The notes beneath the pieces were generated by a model. That model did no database searches. It was not told the origin of the DNA and saw only the letters and a list, made by a program, of their open reading frames with translations. This document shows positions 20,044 through 29,094 of a stretch of 36,581 bases of DNA, piece after piece. Every line of letters begins with the position of its first letter. Position 1 is the first letter of the stretch. Origin of the DNA: Planctomycetia bacterium (GTDB lineage: Bacteria; Planctomycetota; Planctomycetia; Gemmatales; Gemmataceae); contig SXID01000139.1 of the NCBI GenBank assembly GCA_005772955.1, forward strand, positions 1-36,581, written 5' to 3'. The translations under genes were made by a program, and so were the position numbers.

Positions 20044-21996
20044 TCAGATCCCGCGCGACGCGGTCGAGTCACGCGGCAGTGTAAACTCCTGGTCGCGTGA
20101 TGACTTCCCGTACAACTCCGCGACTTGCGCCGCCTGTTGGCGTTCTGCCAGCCAGTCAGCTACCTGCTTCGCCTCCGCGATGAGCGAGTCCACCTGCTCC
20201 CGTTCTTCCTGGATCGCAGTGGACACCTCGCCCGGAATCGCGAGATACGCGTGACCAAGTTCCGCGGCCAGCCGCACGCCGAGTTGTTTGCGGAACTGGT
20301 AGCGAATCGCCGGCCACCGCACGGGCAGCAGCAACAGGATGAGCAGATGCAGCGCCACGATCACGATCAGTGGGATCAGCACCACGAGCGACATCTGGAA
20401 GAAGTCCGGGATGACGGGCGGCGTGGGGACGAAGAAATTCCACAGCAGCGTCCCGACCGTGGCGACAAGCGCGATCTCCGGTAAGGTGTTCGCCATCAAA
20501 CTCAGAGCACCGCGAATGAGGCGTCTGAAGCCGGTCGGGTTCGTGGCCTGTCGTTCGACTTCCGCGAGCGCCTCGATCACCCCGCGTGTCATGCGTTCGC
20601 GCCAGTCGAGCCGCCCCGCGCAAGTTGCGGGGTCCGTGAGCAAGGTGAGTGGGAACCCCTTCGCTTCGCCTTCGACGAGCAACCGGTTGATGAGCGCGGT
20701 GGAACGTTGATCGAGCACGCGCTCACCCGCGGTGCGGGCGCATTCCTGCACGAACGCGCCGAGGTTCCACTCCACCGGCGTATCGACTCGCCCGCCCAGC
20801 AGCCTTCCTTTGAGGCCGCCGAACGGGATTTTGTCTCGCAACCCGCTGCCCGCGTAGCGCAGGCGAGTGGTTACGCGCAGGTAAGCGGCCATCAGCCCGC
20901 GAAACCGCGATTGATCTTCCACGCTGAAGTGGTGTTCGACTTCGGTCTGGTACGGCTCCAGCGTGCCAACCAGCACGTCGGCCTGCACGTCGGCTTCTTC
21001 GGCCAGCGTGCGTTCCCAGACGCTCTTCACCTTCTCGCTCTCAACGCTCAGGTCTGGCGGGCGAATGGTCTCCGCGAATCGCGTGAGTTGGGTGAGAAGT
21101 TGCCCAACGCCACGGGCTTTCACGGCTTCGATTTCGAGTCGCGTGAGGCCGAGTTCAAGCCAGTTGCGGAGCAAACTGAACTGCTCGCCCGCGGGGAGGC
21201 CCGCGGGCTTCGGCGGGTTGCCGCTGCCGCTGTAGACGTTCGCCGCGTCGAGCCACAGTTGCGCCGTCGTGCGGAAGAGCAGGGGGTTCTGGAAGCCTTC
21301 GGCCTTGAGATCCGCGAGCAGGTCTTCGTCAGGCTGAACGCCACTCTCACCTGTCACGCACCGGTCCCACTTGTTCAGCACGAACGCGAACGCTCGCCGG
21401 TGCCGCTGTTCCTTGAACAAGTCCCAGCCGAGCCGGTCGTGGTACTTCTCCTGCGACCCGACGTAGAGCACAATGTCCGCGACCGGCAACAGCGCGATGA
21501 GCTTATCGCGGTTGGTGAGATCGTTGGAGTCGAGGTCAGGTGTGTCAACGATCACCTTTTGCTCAAGTCCGGCGCGGTCGTGTTGAACGAGCCGGCACAC
21601 GCGCAACGCCGGATCGAGGCGTTCCGATTTCACCGAGTGGTGGAAGTACACGACCGGGTCGCGCGTGGTTGGGCGAGTGAACGATGCCTGCGCGATGGGT
21701 CCGCCCGCGAGCGCGTTCAGGAGAGTTGACTTGCCGACGCCGGTTCCGCCCATGAGCATCACGACGAGCAGCGGCTTCTCCACGTCGAGCATTTCGGACT
21801 GGCGTTGGAGGTCCTCCGCGAGTCCTTCGAGCTCCGCGCGTTGCATCATCGACAGTGGAAACTTGCGGCGGTTCTCGAGCCACGCGCGCAAAGGGCGCAC
21901 CAGGCCGCGCAACAGCGGGGCGAGCGTCCGCAACAGCGGTTGCGGTGCTGCGTCTTCTGTGGCGAACGGCGCGTCGGGTGTGTTCATCTCGCTCAT
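20044..21996 (-). CDS. Dynamin-like GTPase with C-terminal membrane helices (second of a tandem pair)
   Basis: 650 residues from the ATG at 21996 with GGAG 11 nt upstream; an ATG at 22029 lies inside a hairpin and is less likely. GTPase motifs: G1 GGTGVGKST (about 83-91), switch Thr in TRPTTRD, G3 DTPDLDS (151-157), G4 NKWD (208-211). A long helical middle follows. Near the C-terminus there are two hydrophobic segments (about 500-520 and 530-555, LVVLIPLIVIVALHLLILLL), then a charged coiled tail. This layout fits bacterial dynamin-like or YfjP-type membrane GTPases, which act in pairs in membrane remodelling or stress. It lies after its partner on the same strand, 46 bp apart. Confidence 0.75.
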   Translation of the reverse strand: MSEMNTPDAPFATEDAAPQPLLRTLAPLLRGLVRPLRAWLENRRKFPLSMMQRAELEGLAEDLQRQSEMLDVEKPLLVVMLMGGTGVGKSTLLNALAGGPIAQASFTRPTTRDPVVYFHHSVKSERLDPALRVCRLVQHDRAGLEQKVIVDTPDLDSNDLTNRDKLIALLPVADIVLYVGSQEKYHDRLGWDLFKEQRHRRAFAFVLNKWDRCVTGESGVQPDEDLLADLKAEGFQNPLLFRTTAQLWLDAANVYSGSGNPPKPAGLPAGEQFSLLRNWLELGLTRLEIEAVKARGVGQLLTQLTRFAETIRPPDLSVESEKVKSVWERTLAEEADVQADVLVGTLEPYQTEVEHHFSVEDQSRFRGLMAAYLRVTTRLRYAGSGLRDKIPFGGLKGRLLGGRVDTPVEWNLGAFVQECARTAGERVLDQRSTALINRLLVEGEAKGFPLTLLTDPATCAGRLDWRERMTRGVIEALAEVERQATNPTGFRRLIRGALSLMANTLPEIALVATVGTLLWNFFVPTPPVIPDFFQMSLVVLIPLIVIVALHLLILLLLPVRWPAIRYQFRKQLGVRLAAELGHAYLAIPGEVSTAIQEEREQVDSLIAEAKQVADWLAERQQAAQVAELYGKSSRDQEFTLPRDSTASRGI

Positions 21997-22013
21997 GCGG
22001 TCGTCAGCTCCGT

Positions 22014-22039
22014 GTCCCAGGGGTTTCAACCCCTGGGAC
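22014..22039 (-). repeat. 12-bp perfect hairpin between the two GTPase genes
   Basis: GTCCCAGGGGTT (22014-22025) and its complement (22028-22039) have a 2-nt loop. It sits 4 bp after the stop of the first GTPase gene and 17 bp before the next start. It could set the ratio of the two proteins by partial termination or RNA processing. Confidence 0.55.
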
Positions 22040-22042
22040 CAA

Positions 22043-23914
22043 TCACGTCGGCGCTTCGGGTGCGGGTATTGGTGGCGGCGCCTCTTTGGGTTTCGTCATC
22101 TCGGCCACCTTCGCCTTCACGCGTACTTCCATTGTGCGAATCGCGTCTGGAACGCGGCGTAACACCTGCTGGAGTTTCTCGAACGACGTGCCGCCGGTTA
22201 TCGGCCACTCCGCGAGCCATGCGGCCAGCGGTACACTCAGCGAACCCGTCACGAGCGATTCGCGGTGCGAGCGGACGCGGTGACGCGCGCCTTCGGCCAC
22301 GGCGCGAGTCGTGAGTTCCGCGAACTGGTGCGATGCCGACACACCGAAGGGAATGAGCAGCAAGAGCCACCCTGGCGGCCACGTGAAGTAGACCACGTTC
22401 CCGATGATCACCAGATCGAGGACGAACTTGCCACCGCGGAGAGTGTACAGTAACGCGGGGTTCTTCTCCACCCCGTCCACGAGCGCCTTACCCGCTTGCT
22501 CCAGGTCTTCGGATTGCTTCAGCTCGAAAGCGCGGAGGTCGTTCGCGAACCGATCGCGCGCCTGCGGGCTAAGTTCCGCATCGAACCGCACCGCGATCTG
22601 CCGCCACAACGATTGCTGCGTTCCGTCCTTGCGCAGCGCTTCGGCTTGCAGGGTGTCGAGCCATCCCGTGAGCGCGCCATTGAGGACGGTCTGCTCCGAG
22701 AGGTTCAGCACGTCCGGTCGTGCGACCAGTCCGAAGACGTAATCCCGCGTCCAGCGGTATGGCGATCGCAGCGCCCAGAAGATGCCCCCAACGACGCGGC
22801 CCGCACCGGGCAGTTCGAGCAGGTCGGTGAGCCGTTCGCGGAACCGGTCGAAGCGGCGAAACTGCTCGCCCGAGAGATACTCATGCCGGTAGCGGTCCTC
22901 GAACACGGCACGCCCCGCGTTCACCGCGGCCTTCCACTCGTCCAACTCCGCGAGGTCTTTTCGCGCGACATCGAGCAACCCGTCGCCAGCGGTGCTGAGG
23001 TACTTCGCCGCGTTTGTGACGGTGCGCGCGCGGGTGAGGTCGTCGCTCTCGCACTGCACGAGGATCTGATTCAGTAGTTGGATGCGATACTTCGACCCCG
23101 CCCCTGTTGGGTCGGCACGCTCAGAAACGCTCAGGTGCGGGATCGCGACAACCGGCACCGCGGGCGTCTCGCCGTTCGGCAATTTCGGCAACCGGCCGAG
23201 AATCTCCTGTTTGAAGTGCGCGATGAACGAGTCCGCATCTTGCGGGCGCATCTTCGTGAGAGCGACGACAACTGCTTTCCCGGCCTTCACCAGCAGGTGC
23301 AGGAACTCGGTCGGCACCGCGTCGTTGTAGCGTTCGTCGGACGCAACATACACGATCACATCCGAAAGCGCCGCGACTTCCATCAATCGCGCGACGTATC
23401 CCTCGGACGCCCATGTCGTCATGTCGGGGCAGTCCCAGATGACGAACTCACCGAGCGGATGCGCGGATTTTTCGTTCGCGCCACTCGGGACGGGAATGCG
23501 TTTCACCGCGTACACGTTTTCGTCGACGTTCGCGGGCTTGTCGGACGTGAGCCGGTTGAGCGGCCCCATGAAGCCGATGTAACTGGGCCACTGGAAGCCG
23601 GGTCCGGGCGGCAGAAAGGCGGTGGGGTGTCTGGTGAATCCCGCCTGCGGGTTCGCTTCGGCGACAATGTCCCCCGCAAGTAAGTTGACGACGGTACTCT
23701 TGCCCGCGCCAGCCCCGCCAACGACGCAGATGTGCAGCGGGCGTGAGGGCTGGCCTTCAAGGAACGGCCCGATCACATTGCGCGTGAGTGCGCTAGCAAG
23801 CCGGAGCGTACCCGCTTCGGCAGCGAGGTCCGGCTGCCGTCGGCAGTGATCTTCGAGCCAGCGGAGGTCGTCAGCCAACTGGCCCACGGCCGAGCGGTGT
23901 TCGGTAGGTTGCAT
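22043..23914 (-). CDS. Dynamin-like GTPase with membrane segment (first of a tandem pair)
   Basis: 623 residues from the ATG at 23914. G1 is GGAGAGKST (66-74), the switch Thr is in GFTRHPTAF, G3 is DCPDMTTW (161-168) and the G4 position reads TKMR (220-223) instead of NKxD, so guanine specificity may be relaxed or altered. A long helical stalk-like region follows, with a hydrophobic segment near 500-525 (VIIGNVVYFTWPPGWLLLLIP) and a Pro-rich tail. It has the same overall plan as the protein at 20044-21996 but low sequence identity, as for heteromeric bacterial dynamin pairs. The two are probably co-transcribed. Confidence 0.75.
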   Translation of the reverse strand: MQPTEHRSAVGQLADDLRWLEDHCRRQPDLAAEAGTLRLASALTRNVIGPFLEGQPSRPLHICVVGGAGAGKSTVVNLLAGDIVAEANPQAGFTRHPTAFLPPGPGFQWPSYIGFMGPLNRLTSDKPANVDENVYAVKRIPVPSGANEKSAHPLGEFVIWDCPDMTTWASEGYVARLMEVAALSDVIVYVASDERYNDAVPTEFLHLLVKAGKAVVVALTKMRPQDADSFIAHFKQEILGRLPKLPNGETPAVPVVAIPHLSVSERADPTGAGSKYRIQLLNQILVQCESDDLTRARTVTNAAKYLSTAGDGLLDVARKDLAELDEWKAAVNAGRAVFEDRYRHEYLSGEQFRRFDRFRERLTDLLELPGAGRVVGGIFWALRSPYRWTRDYVFGLVARPDVLNLSEQTVLNGALTGWLDTLQAEALRKDGTQQSLWRQIAVRFDAELSPQARDRFANDLRAFELKQSEDLEQAGKALVDGVEKNPALLYTLRGGKFVLDLVIIGNVVYFTWPPGWLLLLIPFGVSASHQFAELTTRAVAEGARHRVRSHRESLVTGSLSVPLAAWLAEWPITGGTSFEKLQQVLRRVPDAIRTMEVRVKAKVAEMTKPKEAPPPIPAPEAPT

Positions 23915-23977
23915 ACCCCCATTATTGCTGGAAGTGTGCGACTTTCGAGTTCAACTACCCTACAACCCGTTCAACTC

Positions 23978-24020
23978 AGTCGTTTAGCGTTCGCCCCTCT
24001 GGGGCGAACGCTAAACGACT
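23978..24020 (-). terminator. 20-bp perfect hairpin after thiO
   Basis: Arms 23978-23997 and 24001-24020 are exact complements with a 3-nt loop. It lies 14 bp after the thiO stop and about 64 bp before the first GTPase start, so it likely separates the two transcription units. Confidence 0.7.
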
Positions 24021-24033
24021 CAGGTCGAACAGA

Positions 24034-25158
24034 TCAGCTACGAAACGCACTCTTCGCATTAACTTGTGGTGCGCGATCCAGCGCGAACGCCTGTAAATTG
24101 ACGCAGGTCGGGTTCCCAGCGAGCAACTCCGTAATCGCTAGCGCAGTGCCGATGGAGAGTTGCACGCCGGCGCGGAAGTGTCCGGCCGCCACGAAGACAT
24201 CGTCCCATCCCGGCACCTTTCCGATGAACGGCAACCCGTCCGGCGACCCGGGCCGCAACCCGGCCCACGACGTTTCGAGTGCCGCGTCCGACAGTACTGG
24301 AACTGTGCTTCTCGCGAACGTGAGGAGTTCATTCACGCCTTCAATTGTGGTCCGCTTCTCGAAACCGGCTTCCGGTTCTTCGGTGGAGCCGATCAGCGTG
24401 AGGCCGTCTCCGCGAGGCACGATGTACCGCTTACCGAGCATCAGCACACGAGAAGAGGAATGACCGCGAAGCAACGCGATCTGCCCGCGAACCGGGTGAA
24501 CGTGCGGCGTGTGATCCAGTGGGCGCAGAAGCGATTCGCTCCACGCCCCCGCCGCGAGCAGGTAGCGGTTCGCGGTCACACGCGCGCCGTTCGTGAGTCG
24601 CAATCCCGATACGCGGCCCGCGTCGAAGTACCATCCTTCGGCGCCGGTGTTAGGTTGAAATCTCACTCCGGCGATCTCGCACGCCGCGACGAGCGCGCGA
24701 AGGTGCCACGGGTTCCGCACCTGCGCGCAACCGGGCAGCAAGTACGGTTCGCCTTCGACATCGCCGATCGGTTCCCGTTTCTTCGCGTCCGCGCGTGTGA
24801 GGCGTTCGAAGGCGATGGCTTCGGCGCGCCACACATCGGGCACGCCTGCATCTTCCGGTGCGAGGAACTCGATGCCGCCGCACTTCCGGTAGCCGTTGTC
24901 GATGCCGGTGAGGTCACGCAACTCGGCCGAGAGTTCCGGGAATCGCACCGAGCCGATGCCGCGAAGTTTGTCGATGGGTGTCGCGGCGCGGTCCGGGTTG
25001 CCCGGCGGGATGATCCCGGCCCCGGCCCACGACGCTTCACGACCGAGGTCTCCGCGATCGTACACCGCGACCGACGCGCCGGCTTTCGCGAGGAAGTACG
25101 CGGAGGTGAGGCCGATGATCCCGCCGCCGATGATCGCCACGTCTGGAGGAGAAGCCAT
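24034..25158 (-). CDS. thiO: FAD-dependent glycine oxidase ThiO (DAO family)
   Basis: 374 residues. The N-terminal Rossmann motif is IIGGGIIGLTSAYFL (GxGxxG at about 10-15), followed by a Glu/Asp ribose ligand in VAVYDRGDLGREASWAGAG and IIPPG, which is typical of ThiO. The C-terminal part has TSWAGLRPGSPDGLPFIG, the DAO-family box, and GHFRAGVQLS. ThiO oxidises glycine to iminoglycine for thiazole synthesis in thiamine biosynthesis; a sarcosine- or other amino-acid oxidase is the alternative. No other thi genes are in the window. It is the last gene after the LPS-core genes on the same strand, separated from them by a GC-rich palindrome, so it may have its own promoter. Confidence 0.8.
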   Translation of the reverse strand: MASPPDVAIIGGGIIGLTSAYFLAKAGASVAVYDRGDLGREASWAGAGIIPPGNPDRAATPIDKLRGIGSVRFPELSAELRDLTGIDNGYRKCGGIEFLAPEDAGVPDVWRAEAIAFERLTRADAKKREPIGDVEGEPYLLPGCAQVRNPWHLRALVAACEIAGVRFQPNTGAEGWYFDAGRVSGLRLTNGARVTANRYLLAAGAWSESLLRPLDHTPHVHPVRGQIALLRGHSSSRVLMLGKRYIVPRGDGLTLIGSTEEPEAGFEKRTTIEGVNELLTFARSTVPVLSDAALETSWAGLRPGSPDGLPFIGKVPGWDDVFVAAGHFRAGVQLSIGTALAITELLAGNPTCVNLQAFALDRAPQVNAKSAFRS

Positions 25159-25176
25159 GAAAGGATTGTAGGGGAA

Positions 25177-25238
25177 GCGGAATACAACCTACCCCCCAAC
25201 CCCCTCCCTGAAGGGAAGGGGGGTAGGTTGTATTCCGC
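25177..25238. repeat. Dispersed palindromic repeat, 21-bp perfect arms
   Basis: Arms 25177-25197 and 25218-25238 are exact complements, and the middle carries CCCTCCCTGAAGGGAAGG, a motif also seen at 26428-26550 and 32998-33112. It fills the space between the glycosyltransferase stop and thiO start and may act as a terminator. Confidence 0.75.
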
Positions 25239-26408
25239 TCACGCCGCCATCTTCGTCTTCCGCACTTCGCCGAACACGTCGAGCAGCGCCTGATAGTGGT
25301 GCTCGAAGGTCCACTTGGTGCCGGTCTGACGCGCCGCGCTGGATGCCTCGGCGCGGTAGGTGTGGTCCGTGAACCGGTGCATCGCCGCGGCCAGTACCTT
25401 CGCGTCGTGGGGGCTGTCGATCACCGCGCCATCATTCGGGGGTGTGAGGAGTTCGCTCGCACCGTTGTAGCGCGTTGTAACAACCGGCAGCCCGCACGCG
25501 AGCGATTCCAACGCGACCAGCGAACACGGATCGTAGAACGTTGGGTGGACGAGGAAGTCCGCGCCGAAGTAGCAGTTCTTCGGGTCGTCGCGGTGACCGA
25601 GGAACACGACGCGGTCCGCGACGCCGAGTTTCTCCGCTTCTTGCAGATACCGCCCGAACTTCGGATGACCCACCACCACCACGCGGAACGGTTTGTCGCG
25701 TGGCACCAACTTTAGCGCGTTTAGAAGTGGCGACAGCCCCTTGAGCCGGTAGTTCATCGCGACGAACAGTCCGACGGTTTCTTCCGGGGCCACCATCCAC
25801 CGGCCGCGCTCCTCGTGACGCCGCTTCAAGCGGTCGTCGGCCGCGAAGCGGTCCGGGTCGATGGCGCTGCGCACCACGCGCACCGCCTCCGGCGGGATGC
25901 CATAGTGTTCTTCAAAGTGGCGACGCACCATGAAACTGTTCACGATGATGATGGGACGCGGCACGCTAAGGTACTGCTTGCGTTCGAGTCGCGCGAACGA
26001 CCACGCGGCCGGGTCGAGCCACTTGCCGACGGCCGCGATTCCGCGTGACAGCACGTCCGGGAACTTCAACTGATTGTGCGCGGCGCTCGCGGCGTGTAGC
26101 CCGCCCTGCGGATACAGCACGTCCTGGCCCCACGTCTTGTCGAAGCCCATGCTCACGTCGTGGTGCGCGTGTTTCAGCGCTTTTTCGCACGCCGCCGCGA
26201 ACCGCCAGGGCCGAAGGAATCGCGGGCCGCTGGGCACATCGATGCGGTGGAAGTGCGTGGAGGCGGGGAGCGCGTTGGCGTCCCAGCGCGCGGCGTACAG
26301 GTGAACCGCGTGGCCATCTCGCGCGAGCCGTCGCGAGAGATCGCCAAGATAGGTTTCCGCGCCGCCGCGAGCCGGCAGCACGCTCTCGTAACACAAAGCG
26401 ATATCCAT
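25239..26408 (-). CDS. Glycosyltransferase family 4, WaaG-like LPS core glucosyltransferase
   Basis: 389 residues from the ATG at 26408. That start is chosen because AAGGAG precedes it and upstream codons are only palindromic repeat. GT-B fold: the N-terminal domain has ESVLPARGGAETYLGDLSRR and GFDKTWGQDVLYPQGGLH, and the C-terminal domain has VRVVRSAIDPDRF, then FVAMNYRLKGLSPLLNAL, VVGHPKFGRY and the donor-binding DFLVHPTFYDPCSLVALESL. This matches WaaG, which adds the first glucose to heptose II of the LPS core. The neighbouring heptose and LPS-kinase genes support this role. The exact sugar is not shown. Confidence 0.8.
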   Translation of the reverse strand: MDIALCYESVLPARGGAETYLGDLSRRLARDGHAVHLYAARWDANALPASTHFHRIDVPSGPRFLRPWRFAAACEKALKHAHHDVSMGFDKTWGQDVLYPQGGLHAASAAHNQLKFPDVLSRGIAAVGKWLDPAAWSFARLERKQYLSVPRPIIIVNSFMVRRHFEEHYGIPPEAVRVVRSAIDPDRFAADDRLKRRHEERGRWMVAPEETVGLFVAMNYRLKGLSPLLNALKLVPRDKPFRVVVVGHPKFGRYLQEAEKLGVADRVVFLGHRDDPKNCYFGADFLVHPTFYDPCSLVALESLACGLPVVTTRYNGASELLTPPNDGAVIDSPHDAKVLAAAMHRFTDHTYRAEASSAARQTGTKWTFEHHYQALLDVFGEVRKTKMAA

Positions 26409-26427
26409 ATCGCGAGACTCCTTGGAG

Positions 26428-26550
26428 AACCTACCCCCCAACCCCCCTCCCTGAAGGGAAGGGGCGTCAGACACTGGGAGACCGAACGAGTCTTCCTTGT
26501 GCAGAGGTTGTTCTTCCCTTCCCTTCAGGGAGGGGGTTGGAGGGTAGGTT
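26428..26550. repeat. Inverted pair of the dispersed palindromic repeat
   Basis: Left copy about 26428-26464 and right copy about 26513-26550 are near-complements, each with the core CTGAAGGG or CCCTTCAGGG. They flank about 48 bp of unrelated sequence. It fills the gap between the WaaP-like and WaaG-like genes and could reduce read-through. Confidence 0.7.
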
Positions 26551-26551
26551 T

Positions 26552-27505
26552 TTACGCCGCACTCCGTTGCTGTTCGTAAGGCACGGCGCTTGGCTTCCGC
26601 TGGTTGTGCCGTCGGTACACGGCCCACTTCCACTTCACGAGCGGGCGCAGCCACGCGCCAGGGCACTTCCCGTTGGGCCAGTTCTGCCGGTAGAGTTTCC
26701 AGAACCGCACGCGGTCGCGCGCCGTCACGCCCTCCACCTCGGACGAGAACAGCAGTTGCGCCAGATCCTTTACTTGCCAGATCACGCTCCCGATCGTGTG
26801 GCGAGAGAGTCGGTGAAGGTCGATCATCACCGCGTGGTTCGTCCAGTCGGACGGCAATGTTCGCGTCAACGACTCGGGAATGTAGAAGTGGCAGAAGTAG
26901 AGGTCTTTGTGGAACACCTTGCGTTGATGCAGTTCACGAGCGAGTCGCGCGAGTTCGGCCGTCAGCCCGCGTTTCCACCGCACGAAGGTGCGCGCGTCCA
27001 GCGCCTTCGCGGCGAGCGGGATCGCTTCGTGGAGTGGTAACATGCCGTGCAGTTCTTCGACCGCGAGGAACCCCGTTAACTTCCCCCACGGCCCGACGAA
27101 CTGTCCCGCCGCGACCGGGCGCGGAACGGGGAACCCTTGCTCCTGCGCCCACCGGATGCGCTGCCACTCCTGCAGCCCCGGCGACGACGCGCGACCAGGG
27201 AACAACGTCGCGATTACCCCGTGCAGCCACGGCAACCGGTAGTGGCGTTTCAGATAGACGATGAGCTTGTCACGCCCATCGGTCAACACCATGCGCCCGA
27301 TCGAGCGGCCCTGCTTCTTGTGCTCGCGGTCCGTGAGTGGTTCCTGCATGATGCGGTCCGGCCAGCCCTCGCCCGCGAACCGCTCCCAGTCGGCCTGACG
27401 GCGGATCAGCCGGACACCGCGCCGCAACCGCCGCCACAGCGACGACACCGGATCACCCACCTCGTGCGCGAGTTGGGTGAGGCGTGTTGGTGCGTGCGCG
27501 CTCAT
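26552..27505 (-). CDS. LPS core heptose kinase, WaaP/InaA family
   Basis: 317 residues. Kinase-like motifs: K86 (IVYLKRHYR) for ATP, VEELHGMLPLHEAI in the hinge region, catalytic HKDLYFCHFYI (D201), and metal-binding IDLHRLSRH (D229). All are as expected for WaaP, which phosphorylates heptose I in the LPS inner core and helps outer-membrane stability. Its ATG overlaps the stop of the double-kinase gene upstream by 4 bp (ATGA). The C-terminal end is basic, which fits membrane or LPS association. Confidence 0.85.
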   Translation of the reverse strand: MSAHAPTRLTQLAHEVGDPVSSLWRRLRRGVRLIRRQADWERFAGEGWPDRIMQEPLTDREHKKQGRSIGRMVLTDGRDKLIVYLKRHYRLPWLHGVIATLFPGRASSPGLQEWQRIRWAQEQGFPVPRPVAAGQFVGPWGKLTGFLAVEELHGMLPLHEAIPLAAKALDARTFVRWKRGLTAELARLARELHQRKVFHKDLYFCHFYIPESLTRTLPSDWTNHAVMIDLHRLSRHTIGSVIWQVKDLAQLLFSSEVEGVTARDRVRFWKLYRQNWPNGKCPGAWLRPLVKWKWAVYRRHNQRKPSAVPYEQQRSAA

Positions 27506-29094
27506 TCCACTCCTAACAGTCGGGTCACGTCGCGCAAGTCGCGGCTTCGGGTCGAATCGCTTATTCGGCGCACGATGCGCACCGCGCGCGGGTCAGCGAT
27601 GCTCGCCCGCCCGTTATCCACCGCGAACGCGGCTCGCGCATTGGTTAGCACGCATCCGGCCGCGTGCAATTGTTCCAGACAGCGCGATACATCGTTGAGG
27701 AGCGCGCGGCGGGCGCCAGAGGATGCCGTATGCCGCCATTTCCGCAAGGGCACTCCGGGCGGAACGTCGTGGAGTGCGAACCACTCGGCGCACATCGCGG
27801 AGGTGAGCCGCTGTCCGAACGCGAGCAACCGCGGGGCCGGGACGCCGTACCTTTCGAGGTGAAACAGCACACGCCCGATTGTGACCCCAGGTGAACGCCA
27901 CGGCGTCGCACGCACCCACGCGTGGAACCGACCGAGCGGCGCCGACGTGCGACCGCGAACGAGGACCGCGTCGCGACCCGCGATGTGCACGTGCATCACG
28001 CCGTTCGCGCCGAAGCCGTAGAATGGCGGCGCGATCGCGGGCCGCGGCCACACTGCCGCGACTTCAGGGATCGCGCACACCGATTCGCCCGCGAGCCACA
28101 CGAGCCGTTGTGCAGCGGTTTCCGGCTGACGTTGATCGCGCACGCTGCGACGCTTCGCGTGGCGAGCCGCGGCGAGGATGATGTTCGTGGTGAAGGCTCT
28201 GTTTCTGTCCCACTCCCCTTGCGGGAGAGGGTGATCGGTGCTTCGCCGACCGCGTGAGGGGTGAAACGTTAGCCTCTCTGAAGCGTTACCCTTCACCCGG
28301 TTCGCAGACTCGCCACCCTCTCCCACACGGGGAGAGGGACAGAACGAACAATACGCTCTCAGCACCCGCACACGGTCCGCACGCGTCGCGAGCGCGCGCG
28401 ACGCGTGCAGCGCGCCGATCGCGTTGGCACGGGCGGCGTCACTCACGGCGCCGCGGGTCGCGGACGGCCAGTCGAGGAACGTGACCGCTAGCGTGTCTGG
28501 TTTCACCAGCACGTGCTTCGCGGTCAAGTCCGGGGTGCGGAACCCGGCCGCGTGGATGCTCGCCACCGCTTCGCCGATCTGCACCGCGAGTACGCGCCGC
28601 CGCGCGAATGACAACGCGTTGTCACTGAGAACGCGCCGCAGATCGACCGCGCCCGGTACTTCTTCCACGAGAAGGAACGCGCGGCCGTTGTGTGTTCCGA
28701 ACGCGGCCCATCGCGGGGCCGGCAGATTCGCGACTTCGAGTTGCTCCAATACTTCCGCTTCGCGTGCGCACCGCGACGACCACCCGAACCCGGCACGTCG
28801 GTTTCGTAACTTCTCACGCCACCCGACAACGTGCTGACGCTTCAAGAAAAACGCGTTCGGCGCGCCGGGTATCTGCACGCGGAGAACATGCCGGTCCGCG
28901 TGCCCGCTCACCACTTCGCCGGGTAGTTCCAGAAACGCAGCGGCACACGTCAACCCGGCGCGCGCGAACAACTCCCCAAGCGCACGGTGCGTCGTCAGCG
29001 TTCCGCCCGTGTCGGTCGGTAGCGCGAACACGATCTGAGGTTCGCACAGTCGCACCTCCGGCACGACACGAGGGGCCAGCGCGTTATGCAGCAC
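27502..29094 (-). CDS. Double LPS-kinase-like protein carrying an internal palindromic repeat
   Basis: 530 residues from a GTG at 29094, which overlaps the waaF stop by 11 bp. Two WaaP/InaA-like halves are visible. Half 1 (about 60-245) has FFLKRQ (K85), VEEVPGAVDL, HAAGFRTPDLTAKHVLV (D189) and TFLDWPSA (D208). Half 2 (about 345-510) has GVMHVHIAGRDAVLVRG and HAAGCVLTNARAAFAV, where the catalytic Asp is missing, so it is probably inactive. Between them, residues about 250-300 are translated palindromic repeat DNA (PSPRVGEGG; HPLPQGEWDRN). Position in the operon, between waaF and the WaaP-like gene, points to LPS core phosphorylation. The role of half 2 is unknown. Confidence 0.7.
   Translation of the reverse strand: MLHNALAPRVVPEVRLCEPQIVFALPTDTGGTLTTHRALGELFARAGLTCAAAFLELPGEVVSGHADRHVLRVQIPGAPNAFFLKRQHVVGWREKLRNRRAGFGWSSRCAREAEVLEQLEVANLPAPRWAAFGTHNGRAFLLVEEVPGAVDLRRVLSDNALSFARRRVLAVQIGEAVASIHAAGFRTPDLTAKHVLVKPDTLAVTFLDWPSATRGAVSDAARANAIGALHASRALATRADRVRVLRAYCSFCPSPRVGEGGESANRVKGNASERLTFHPSRGRRSTDHPLPQGEWDRNRAFTTNIILAAARHAKRRSVRDQRQPETAAQRLVWLAGESVCAIPEVAAVWPRPAIAPPFYGFGANGVMHVHIAGRDAVLVRGRTSAPLGRFHAWVRATPWRSPGVTIGRVLFHLERYGVPAPRLLAFGQRLTSAMCAEWFALHDVPPGVPLRKWRHTASSGARRALLNDVSRCLEQLHAAGCVLTNARAAFAVDNGRASIADPRAVRIVRRISDSTRSRDLRDVTRLLGVE
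28194..28344. repeat. Dispersed palindromic repeat inside a coding region
   Basis: CTCCCCTTGCGGGAGAGGG near 28212 and the inverted CCCTCTCCCACACGGGGAG near 28317 bracket about 80 bp. The same kind of motif occurs between genes near 33045. Here it lies in frame in the kinase gene, adding about 50 codons without a stop. Confidence 0.7.

Noticed and set aside
24160-25293. 377-residue plus-strand frame opposite thiO
   Set aside because: The minus strand encodes a complete FAD-binding oxidase; the plus frame is antisense.
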